A stretch of 64,000 nt of DNA from the NCBI GenBank assembly GCA_030141605.1, contig JAQGDQ010000142.1, positions 434,001 through 498,000 of the forward strand. Direction: 5' to 3'. A program made the translations under genes and the position numbers. Source of the DNA: Tubiluchus corallicola. Its lineage: Eukaryota > Priapulida > Priapulimorpha > Priapulimorphida > Tubiluchidae. Within the stretch, counting starts at the first letter, position 1. Each line of letters begins with the position of its first letter. Below are positions 54,746 to 64,000 of this stretch, in pieces. A model generated the notes under the pieces. It made no database searches. It had not been told where the DNA came from and saw only the letters and a program-made list of their open reading frames with translations.

Positions 54746-56128
54746 GTAGCAATACTGAAAGTGTAAAAATTGTATATTTTAATCTTATTGTAGATCTTGG
54801 CCCACGAAAATCGTTTTTGTTTTTCATTGTTTTATATGCTCTTTGTTTACGAAACTATTTTCCTTATTTGTTATTTGTGTGCGGCCAAATCTATCAAAAC
54901 TTCCAAGTGATTTATTGTTTTTCTTGTTTCTCAAGTTTGTTTACTTTGTTTACTAGAGTCACTCCAAACGTTCGGTACCTTTTCTCATTTGTATAACTTA
55001 CAGAGAAAATAGGAAACAATCATTTTAAGAACTCTGACCTACTGGCCAAAAACTGGTCAAGTCTGATTTACATAGCACACATCTGTAATGAATTATCTAC
55101 AGCTGGGCAAGGAAAACTAAAAGGAGATTGATCGTCAAGTAAAAAATATTAAGCTGGTAAGGAGGAGTACAAGAAAAACAATCCTCGAGGAAAAACTGTC
55201 CAACTCGAGTTAGAGCAACTATAGCATCAAGCAAAAACTACGAAAGCTGGGCGGAGACAACTGTAAAGGAAATAATCTCTAAGCACAAACTGTTCAAACT
55301 GGACAACTATAAAGAGAGTATTCACAACTGTATAAAATAGAAGACCTTTGATATGAACGTCTTTACCAAATCTGGTAACACGAGCTCCGATCTGTTACAT
55401 ATGTTCTTGATGTTGCCTTTATACAAAAATTATCTTAATATTTTTGTAAACTCGCACTAAGTAAGATACATATCTCCTGATACCACCCATTTTGCATTTG
55501 ATTTCTTTTAATTGACATGACCCTTCTCCCTTTGTAGTATAACGTGTCCTTTTAACCAATCACTGTTTTCCAGGAGTGTGAGTAGCTGACCCCCTCTGGG
55601 CTTTTCTGTCATTTCAAGAGTTTTATGCTGTATGAAATGGGGACTCTTGAGGTAATCTTAGTGCATGTCCAATCCATTGCAATCTTTATACTTGGATTTG
55701 TTTACTTTAAGGGTTGTTCTTCACCACATCATACAAGTCATCAATGTATATATTCCGTCAGGCCTATTTAATTCCCGAACTTTCTACCGAGACAGCGTCA
55801 ATTTCCTTCTTTTGTTTAACTTTTATTGTCCATAATTCACCATGATTCAAAAATACAGGTTCAACTAAAATTGAATGATGGTTAGGTTACTGTGGACTTA
55901 ATAATCGACTTTTTTTTTAAAAAAGCAACTCGATTACAGATTTCGTACATTCAGGTCCAAAATTGAATTGACATTTACATTTTTTTAAATTAATGACAGA
56001 GTGAAAAGGAAACGAAGCTGATTATAATCAGCAACATCGATAATCACTTCATGGCTACTTTAAGTGGGAAGAAAGGGTATTTTAAAGTGTATACCAAAGA
56101 ATTTTCCATACAACGTTATATATTACTT
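54746..56128. other. Intergenic, no gene seen
   Basis: 3' flank of the orphan gene and AT-rich sequence. I found no AATAAA close to its stop codon and no repeat structure. Confidence 0.4.
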
Positions 56129-56735
56129 AAAGCAAAACCGGACCCAATCTGAAACTGTAGGTTAAACAATCTATTCTTTAAAATATTGGCAGGATGTTAT
56201 TTTTTCAAAATGACCTACGTGAAAGAACTATTATCACACAAACACAATTTCACGTTCACGCCACTAGTTCTTCGCTGTTACATGCATTTCGCCATTCGAT
56301 AGTTAGACGGGCACTAGCGCCAAGCATTTCTGAAAGTGTTGCCCAAAAATAGGTGGTGTACCTCTCAGTTCAGATGTGTTGATTTATGACGAACTGCACA
56401 CGTTCGACAGCTCAAACGTGAGCACAGCAGCAAATTTGAAATTTGAATTTTTTTCTTAAAACTTGCCTAGTTCTAGTACAACATACTGAATATCTTACAG
56501 TACTTCAATTTTCGCCTTCTTAAACACGTGCAACGCGCTCATGGAATATTTTTGCCGTTGAAAGTAATGTTAGTTTGTGATGCATCAATAGTTGGGCTCG
56601 CCCACCGCTAATTAAGATTTTTATCTACTATTTAACTATCAGAAACGCTTTTGAAGTATTATTGATGTTAAAATGTATACTTTTGATTGTACTTGAAAAT
56701 GGGGTAGTATATGAAAAATCATCCTGGCTTCCTTT
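56129..56735 (-). mobile_element. 605-bp MITE family, copy 5
   Basis: Inverted; left end AAAGCAAAACCGGACCCAAT, right end ATCCTGGCTTCCTTT. These ends give the clearest view of the terminal inverted repeat (10 of 14 matching). Confidence 0.75.
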
Positions 56736-57599
56736 AATATTACGCTTACCTGTTTTCAAAAGCTTATGTAATTGAAAAATTCTTAGCAATTAAAAATATT
56801 CACGCCACCTGGTAAAACGGCACTCATCGCTATCCCAGTGTGCACCACTGACTCACCAAAACACATTATTGATCTTATTAACAATATAAAGTAATTTAAA
56901 CTTTTGCTTAGTTAGTACCGAATGCACTTGTAATGCTCTGATTATTTTTTTAAATTTTATGCAATGTTATCTAAGCGTATTTCTAAAAGTGCTTCAAACG
57001 ACTTACTGTTAAAATGGTTGCACCTAACGGTCATCGCGCGAGTTTAAATTTACTACTTTTATACAGCGTTACTGCTAACGCAAGCATTGTAGCCAGTAAG
57101 ACAGCATGTAAGTGATATAAAATTTCAAGATGAATTTCTTAAGCTTTTATTTATGAAGAGTGTTTTCTTGTGCTTTAATTAACACTGTTATTTAACAAAC
57201 TCGTCATGAGTTTTTTTTATCAAAGTTGTGTGACTGTAGTTTAGTGGTAGCGACAAGCATAAAGTTACAGAGATAACAGCACAAACACACAGATTTATTA
57301 ACTTTTAACTTTATTTCAACGTAAATCGTCAACTGTTTATTTTAACACTTAGAAACGCACAATGGCGCCAAGGCAAGAAAGCTGCCAAATTTCAGACAAC
57401 CATGAATGTATCAAAGTTTCAGAAAAAAGTTCATGAAAGAAGCATTCACGAGTTTCATGTGTCCATAATAATATGTAAAGAATGAAATAATGAATGAAAC
57501 GACAGACTTTCTGTCTGCCGTGCCATCACCACAATATCAGCAGTAACAGTATTTTCACATTAAAGAAGATTTACGGGAGCTTCGATACATGCCTTACGT

Positions 57600-57805
57600 C
57601 TGCGTTCAGACTAGCGAGTTTTCTCGCCAGTAACTCGCAAGCGTGTTCAGACTAGAGATCAAAATTTGCTGCGAGTTACTTTTTGAGAAGTGTCGAGAGT
57701 AACTCGCCGAGGCGTTCACACTAGACAGTAAATCAACTCGCGGCAACTGTCAGAGTTTGCAATTTCTTGGCGACAGACAAAAAAACTCGCTAGTCTGAAC
57801 GTGCT
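57600..57805. mobile_element. 206-bp MITE, CGTTCAGACTAG ends
   Basis: Inverted ends TGCGTTCAGACTAGCGAG then TTTT and its inverse ending CTAGTCTGAACGTGC. Subterminal GAGTAACTCG-type repeats occur in both orientations. The same end (GGGCACGTTCAGACTAG) reappears at 63974, cut by the window edge. Confidence 0.8.
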
Positions 57806-58132
57806 GTTAGTATGAGCACGTTCACTCCTTTGCAAGTGAACGAAATCTAACAACATTAAAGGCTTTAATTATCACACCCACGTAAAACAGAGATTCCTTA
57901 TCATGATAATAATTAAAGATTGGACATAATAAATAGATAATTAGATAAAAAGTTACAATTGGTTAAACAATTTCAACTATTTTTTAAGAGAAACTTTGAT
58001 TAAAAATTGTAACAATTTTCTTGGTCTAAAAAGGTTTAACATGCAGATAGTAGGTCAAATGAACAAAGAAATCATCCTATTTAATAAGCCATCTCACAAT
58101 TCCAGCGACCGATTCTACTGTAGTAGTAACAG
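57806..58132. other. Intergenic, no gene seen
   Basis: AT-rich spacer between two MITEs; nothing recognised. Confidence 0.5.
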
Positions 58133-58390
58133 TTTTAACAGTTAGCTAGAAGCTTGGTTAGTTCGTTTTTTCTTAGTCCTAAACAGGATCCTGCTAGTAA
58201 ATCACTCCACGCACACATTAATGCATAATTGAGTAAATTCCACGTAAAACAACAGAGGTTATTGAGCTGATGATGCAGACGGCTTTGTTTTACATACGTC
58301 ACATGACGGTTGTAGGTAAGATGAACTGCTGGGCTACAGTTAACCTTTGACCTGCAGCAACTGTGGGCGCGCACAGTGAAACTGTAAAAA
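58133..58390. mobile_element. ~260-bp MITE family B, copy 2
   Basis: Counterpart of 26087-26355 in the same orientation, with GTTAGCTAGAAGCTTGG, GCTAGTAAATCACTCC, GCAGACGGCTTTG and ACAGTTAACCTTTGACCT. Ends TTTTAACAG and CTGTAAAAA. Confidence 0.7.
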
Positions 58391-59901
58391 GGCTTATTAT
58401 AACTAGCACGTAATACTTTGAAAATTCTGATTACAACTTATAGTTTCGTACACTATAAGTTCCTTTTCATTGTGGCCCCACCTGTAGCTCTAGTACCTCT
58501 AGCTGCAAATCAAATGATGAAGGAAAAACCACACAGAAATAAACAGTGAAAAAAGCACGGGTCAAATTAAATTGACAAAATAAAACAATGTATTGACACA
58601 AGAATAAGAGATAGCAGAAACAAATAAATAAATATATATTAGGTGGCACAAAAAATGTGCCAAATTCATAGTCGTGATATTAAGGAAATAAGAAGAAAAT
58701 AAGGAAATCACATGAAAATTGTCAAGCTGAAGTTACAGACGCTTTTGGTATAAACACCAAAAATGTTAAGGTCAATCCCTAAAAGTTTTCTAAAAGTTGT
58801 TGTCTATGTAGTCGTTTAAGCTGAGATCATGCATAATAGCAGCAGCAATTTGTGAAGACTGATTGTCAAAAATTTACCTTTGCGGCAAAAATGCTGATGT
58901 TGAAAACTGATCTTAGGCCACTCCATGTGATAGAAACACAACATTACGTTATGCAACAACTAATGTACGTAATTCTGTACATATATCTACGATATGTACA
59001 ACAAAAATAAGTTATGAAGAATATATTTACAATGGAACGTTTAGTAATTAATATTTACACTAGTACCTCTGGATTAAATGCTATATTATATAAAATTAAA
59101 CTATGCACGACAGACTAAGATAATAATTTAACAATATAACTAGAATTGATGGTAAAATTTTGTATATAGTAAAATTCTAATCAATATAAGTAAAAGGCAA
59201 TAAAGATAATAAGAAAATTGGTACTAACTACGATAGCATGGGCTTTGAGAAAAAGTTATAAACAGGCCATTCAACATGGTTGTTAATAAAGAACACATGC
59301 ACAAATGTCCGTGTAATATTTACATAATACACAAAAACGAAGGACACCTATTTTACAACAAATCAGTAAATTTGTTTCCATTGTGGTGCTTCTGTTAACA
59401 GTCAAATGTGAACATACATAATTGACAACATAATCAAAGCCAGCAGATAATAAAAATAACAGATACATGTGCAAACGAGCCATGTAGTTTATAGGAATAG
59501 GAAAAACTAGGACTGCGTAGCAGCAGTTTATTAATTCATGTCTACCATTATCGTTGCTTTCCTTCTAGTAAAAAAATAAAGATCGCTTTAAAATTAATGA
59601 TAGTAAATAGCAACAAGTAATTATATACAGTTAGGAGCTATCCACATATAACAATATCAAATTTAGAGTAGGTAGGTGGCAGGAGATGTGATAATGCCAT
59701 TATAATGCAAGGTAGGTAGGTGATTTAGTCTTGATAAACATCTGACTTCACGTTTTGATGTGGAACAAGGAATGGTTGGATGTAATCGACCGCGAGGAGA
59801 AGGAATCTGCAAAATGGGTCAATGAGAATGAGTTCACCGATCTTGTGCTGTCACCGCCTTCACCCTCGATGACAGTAGAATCCATTGATGGTTTCCAGTT
59901 A
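58391..59901. other. Downstream region of ANKFN1-like gene
   Basis: AT-rich. The segment AATGCCATTATAATGCAAGG with flanking GGTAGGTAGGTG (about 59672-59722) recurs at about 60550-60602. A serine-rich minus-strand frame at about 59898-59748 ends at a MITE insertion point; it could be a remnant of a 3' coding exon, but no acceptor is seen. Confidence 0.35.
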
Positions 59902-60449
59902 CAGTGAGTCCTCACCCTTAACGACGCTAATGCATTCAAGCAAAACGAGACGTAAAGCAAAACTATCTTTCTTACCAATGCGTACCTCTTTCACTAAGGT
60001 TTAAGCCTAGGCAGCCATTAAACAATAAACACTGCAGAGTTAAAGCTAAGCTGAGGGAGCCTTGGAAATTTTATCATACCAGAGCACTGTATTATTTACT
60101 ACGTAATCTGGTTGCTATAGGAATTCCTTTGCACAAAGTTTGTTCACAGGTCTCGCTTGATAGAAATGGCAGCTAGTATAGTAGTCAACCGGGAAGTTAA
60201 AACATGTATAATAATTGCACTGTTTATGTTACTACTGCACTTTTAAAACAGAATAACGTAATATATGCCATGTTAATGCTTCAAATTAAGTAAAAAAGTT
60301 GTTGATAAATGAAAATTGGCTTTCAGCAAAGTACAAAAAATTGTCGTTAAAATGAAATGTGCATCATTAAGTGAAAAGAAGGTGTCAAATGTTCAGCATC
60401 GTTAAAACGAAACATCGCTAAAAGGGAGTCGTTAACCGAGAACTTACTG
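59902..60449. mobile_element. TA-flanked MITE (Tc1/mariner/pogo-like), copy 1
   Basis: 548 bp. Ends CAGTGAGTCCTCACCCTTAA and the inverse, finishing CGAGAACTTACTG, flanked by TA on both sides. A TA target duplication and CAGTxAGTCCTC ends fit the Tc1/mariner/pogo group. Same family as 61714-62432. No transposase. Confidence 0.75.
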
Positions 60450-60819
60450 TAATTAACGCAAATGATTACTGCTGCCTGTCCTTGGGAGAAGGAAGAATAA
60501 AATGTACAAAAATCTACATCGATGATGTGATATTAATATCAATATAAGGGGTAGGTAGGTGGTGGGGCTTATGATAATGCCATTATAACGCAAGGTAGGG
60601 AGGTCCTTGAAATCGGTCAAGAACTTGATATCATGGTATGTGGATGGCACCTTAGAGAATTCGGCATGTAGGGCAGTGAAAAAAAGATGAGTTTGACGGA
60701 TAAACAACAACTTCAAGCGTGGTTTCAAAAGTATCTGGTATGTTTCTCCCACTATATTTGCAAATCGACTTTGACCATCTGATGCTGTTAGGAGCTTTGA
60801 AAAGGCAACACCCTTCAAA

Positions 60820-60930
60820 CTGAAGCCACGGGCATTTTTGAGGCGGCAAAGCTTTCCAAACTGAAGCCATGGGCTATTTTGAGTAGGTGGAACTTTTTAA
60901 GCTGAAGCCACGGACTGTTTTGAGTAGGTG
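60820..60930. repeat. ~48-bp tandem repeat
   Basis: Three diverged units containing AAACTGAAGCCACGGGC and TTTTGAGTAGGTGG. Non-coding as far as I can tell. Confidence 0.65.
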
Positions 60931-61198
60931 GAGAAAAAGGTTAGCTAAAACTCTCAGTGCTTGAATCTTATTTGATTAACAGTTACTGAAAAAAAGAGAA
61001 ACAAAGAGAAGCAGACAACGTACATTTGATTATGAATAACACTGGAAAGCTAGCATACATAATCCAATAAACCACTGCTACTCAGCATTATTATAATTAT
61101 GGGAAAACACATTTTTTTAATTTACCTGGTAGAAAAAACTTGTAAATGGTTCAGTTGCACAGATGAATGTTCGTTGAACTCTATAATTGAAATGTTTG

Positions 61199-63742
61199 TT
61201 AAACTGCAGTAGCATTACCCTGTTCTATTGCTGCTAACAAATTGGTTTTGAGTCGTACAAAAAGCCTTCCTTTAGTCCAGGGATTCTGCAACTGCAGCGG
61301 TTGGTAGTCATCCCGTAGGCAGCGCTCTCGACTACCGATCACGGCCACCAGGCAGAAATCGTTGAGCTGTTCATCTGTGTAGTTAGGCGCTCCGGGACCC
61401 TTTGCCTGTGCTGCTTTGTTTAACTGTTGTACAACTAGATTTATGACTTCGCGGGAAGTCGTGCGCGGCGTCACGTGTAACTTCACGCTTGCTCCTTTAG
61501 CCAGGCCCGTATCGTAGGCAGCAAATATTCGCAGGATACCGGATGGTTTTGTGTCGGTATCTAGTAAGCTGATCTGCGGGATTATAGCATCATAAATTTC
61601 TGGTGCTGCAAGTAAGAAAAACAAAGAGTTAAAACAGTAAACTAGAGATAATGGAAAACTTCGTTTCATTGTATGCTATGTATTAAACAATTAATATTTT
61701 TAAATGTAAATTACAGCAAGTCCTCGCTTAACGATGCTAATGCATTCCAGAAAATGGGACGTTAAGCGAAACGTTGTTAAACGAAGCCAAGACTTTCATA
61801 GAAAGTAACGTAAAAGAACTGAGATACGTTTCAGAGACAGAAATCAATACTGCTTAAATCATACAAGTTAAACATTCTATGAGTTTTATAGAATGTCTTT
61901 CTGCTTGCCTGACACCACCTATATATTTTGCTTACTAATACCTAGCCATAGCAGTTTCTCTTTCATTAACATTTAATCCTAGTCAGCAGTTAACAGTAAA
62001 CACTGCAGAGTCAAAACCAAGCCCAGGGGCAACCTTGGGTATTTTGCCTACATACTTAGTCTAGTTGCTATACCACCAGGTTGGAGGCAAAATTCCTTGC
62101 ATACCGGTTAACAGTAAACAATGCAGAGTCAAAACCAAGCCCAGGAGCAACCTTGGGAATTTTGCCTACATACTTAGTCTAGTTGCTATACCAACAGGTT
62201 GGAGGCAAAATTCCTTGCATAAGTTTTCTCGCTGATCACTTGTTAGTTGATGCAAACCGCTAGCAGTAGTAGTAGCGTCAGTAGTCAGCCAGAAAGCAAA
62301 ACCATGTATAATTGCACTGTTTACATTACTAGCGCATCTTTAGAACAGAATAATTAGATAAAAATTTTGTTGATCAAATCGTAGTTAAAATGAAACGTCG
62401 TTAAACAGGAGCTGTTAAGCGAGGACTTACTGTACACACCTTTGCATTATGAATAAGATTGTTCTCTTACTATCGAAGGCCCAAATTTTGAAAAGCATAA
62501 GTTTTCACATACTCACAAACATGCCAGTGATATATTTTCATTTTTCATCATATATTTTGCATCATATATATTCATAGGACGTGATAACAATATGGGGGAT
62601 ATTACGTGTTTAAATATAAACGCTGATAAGAATATGACCAGGGCCCGGCATGTCGTTGGATTCGCAGGAAAATTTGCAAAAGAAACTTGCATTTGTGTAG
62701 AAAAAGTTCTAAAAGTTCATGAAGGAGTATAAGGTTGTACAAAAGTGATAATCTTGTAAAATTTTATGAAACATTTTTCGAAAGTTCTGCAAATTCATGA
62801 ACCTACCAGAATCATCAACTGGCGTCAGCGATAGTTGACTCGCACTAGAAGTAGGCGTAATCATGATGCGGTGATCCGACAGGGGGCTATCTTCAGGCGA
62901 GGGAGGCGGAGCATACAATACCCCCAGTGGTATACCACCCTTTAACTAGAAAAAAATTCTTTTAAAACGTATTCTGTAATGTAGTTATTTTACAATGTGA
63001 AGTGCTATTATCATTATTTTTACTTACAAGAAAGCTGCAATCTTTTAAGTACTTACTCTAAATGAAGGCTTATATAATATATAGTTAAAATTATAGTGCC
63101 TTAAAAAATTAAAATTGTCAAAATTGAAGTTCTCTGGTAAACATGGGTAATTAAGGAGATGACAATTAACATTTTAATGAGCCCATTAATTGAAGCAGCT
63201 TAAAAATGAGCCGATTCAAGCTGAAACTAGTTTTACTTATTTCTTATAAACAATTTTTATTCATAAAACCTTGCAACCAGAAATACTTTTTGTCACTAAC
63301 TAAAACGATATCAAAATTAGTTTTAAATGTTTTGAGTATCTAAACAATGAAACTTTTACACTAAAAATCATATACAAGTTATCACATCATAATGACTGAA
63401 AGAAGTTATTTCACGAAACCGATCCCTTGTAAACGTGTCAAGATTAAAAAGAACTGATTAGATTTGTTATAAAAAATCTTCATAAAGATGCTCATTTTAA
63501 CTTAAGTCAGCAATGAAGTCTATTTGGTCATTACGTTTCCAACACTAGTAAGTTCTAATAATTTGTGAGTTAATTACAGGTGATACAGGTAGAAATAGTT
63601 CGTTAACCTGTTTGTCACGAGCGTAGATTAGCGCGTCCATTATCCAACGTCTTCGCTTCCACGTATCATCTAGAAGAACCTGAAAGTCTAACAGCTGAGC
63701 GAGTTTTTCTCTTGCTGTTGCTAATTCTGCTGGTGAGAATGC
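61199..63742 (-). CDS. ANKFN1: ANKFN1/WAKE-like protein, C-terminal exons (partial)
   Basis: Three exons: 63742-63608, 62945-62807, 61605-61199; phases match and join to 226 aa. The 5' part lies beyond the window. The first encodes a helix (LAQLLDFQVLLDDTWKRRRW then IMDALIYARDKQ). The second is a proline/serine linker (APPPSPEDSPLSDHR, ITPTSSASQLSLTPVDDS). The third is a Ras-association-like ubiquitin fold with LRIFAAYDTGLAKGASVKLH, TPRTTSREVINLVVQQLN, CLVAVIGSRERCLRDDYQPL, NPWTKGRLFVRLK. This set resembles ANKFN1 (fly wide awake), a large ankyrin/FN3/RA protein of neurons that acts at membranes; RhoGAP20-type RA domains are the main alternative. The frame ends NATAV, a possible PDZ ligand, but a donor (CAGG|GTAATG) six codons before the stop means the end may instead be spliced onward. 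Confidence 0.72.
61714..62432. mobile_element. TA-flanked MITE (Tc1/mariner/pogo-like), copy 2, with internal duplication
   Basis: 719 bp. Ends CAGCAAGTCCTCGCTTAACG and its inverse AAGCGAGGACTTACTG (flanked by TA). Longer than copy 1 because an internal segment of about 119 bp (GTTAACAGTAAACACTGCAG to GGCAAAATTCCTTGCATA) is tandemly duplicated at about 61986-62222. It lies in the intron before the last ANKFN1-like exon. Confidence 0.8.
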
Positions 63743-63973
63743 CTAAAAATGAAAGAATTTTATAATATTTTGCAATAGTGTAATGCATTATAGTTAAATA
63801 ATCATTGCTATACGTTGAGCCAAAGTTAACTTCAGTTGCAAAGCATTAACAAATAAATGTTAAATAACTAGTTGTCAGCAGACCATTATCAATGCGCATT
63901 CTTCCAAAAATTTCCCAGAAAATCACCCAAAAGCAAAGAGAGCTATATAAAATGCATGTTACTGCATCTTTAA

Positions 63974-64000
63974 GGGCACGTTCAGACTAGTAAGTTTTCT
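63974..64000. mobile_element. Start of a CGTTCAGACTAG-type MITE, cut by window end
   Basis: GGGCACGTTCAGACTAGTAAG then TTTTCT matches the end of the element at 57600-57805. Confidence 0.6.

Noticed and set aside
57230-57300. tRNA-like A box (TAGTTTAGTGGTAG)
   Set aside because: No B box at the right distance and no cloverleaf stems.
60453-60870. Minus-strand frames of 121 and 72 codons downstream of the ANKFN1-like gene
   Set aside because: They overlap in two frames across a diverged tandem repeat and a dispersed repeat; no domain recognised.

Overview
The window is nuclear DNA of an AT-rich invertebrate metazoan; the phylum cannot be fixed from sequence alone. Reasons: GT-AG (and one GC-AG) introns with conserved phases, metazoan-specific families (ARSG, UNC93A, UBALD, ANKFN1/WAKE-like, TSSK-like kinase, Golgi sulfotransferase, MGST1-type MAPEG), AATAAA signals, long microsatellites and many small DNA transposons. 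No bacterial, organellar or intact viral sequence was recognised.

Layout. 1-8.2 kb: mostly non-coding, with two low-confidence exons that could belong to a phosphotyrosine-binding (PTB) domain gene, a hAT-like element, one copy of a recurrent ~605-bp MITE, a telomere-like block inside an inverted repeat and a tRNA-like SINE. 8.3-17.2 kb (minus): an 11-exon gene for a TSSK-like serine/threonine kinase (937 aa by my exon join) with an unusual 66-bp tandem repeat inside its seventh coding exon. 18.3-25.8 kb (plus): a three-exon UBALD gene, head to head with the kinase gene. 27.1-31.2 kb (plus): a three-exon MGST1/PTGES-like membrane glutathione transferase whose second intron contains, on the opposite strand, a complete intronless carbohydrate sulfotransferase gene (28.9-30.1 kb). 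33.6-35.1 kb (plus): an intronless UNC93A-like transporter, followed at 38.7-39.3 kb by a truncated, frameshifted paralogue. 39.3-40.0 kb: a 33-bp tandem array and a LINE reverse-transcriptase remnant. 40.7-50.5 kb (minus): a ten-exon arylsulfatase G-like gene, with a decayed duplicate of exon 8 and several transposons in its introns. 51.2-51.8 kb: the 3' end of another LINE. 53.9-54.7 kb (plus): a single-exon gene for an unrecognised nuclear-looking protein with GILK and KVSF motifs, as in protein phosphatase 1 docking proteins. 61.2-63.7 kb (minus): the last three coding exons of an ANKFN1/WAKE-like gene with a Ras-association-like domain.

The genes do not form a pathway. The sulfotransferase (adds sulfate to glycans, Golgi) and arylsulfatase G (removes sulfate, lysosome) act on related substrates, but their proximity may be chance. 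The most notable points are the repeat array with a splice donor in the same phase in nearly every unit, the nested antisense sulfotransferase gene, the duplicated and decayed ARSG exon, the SILK/RVxF-bearing orphan protein, and one 605-bp MITE family present five times in 56 kb.
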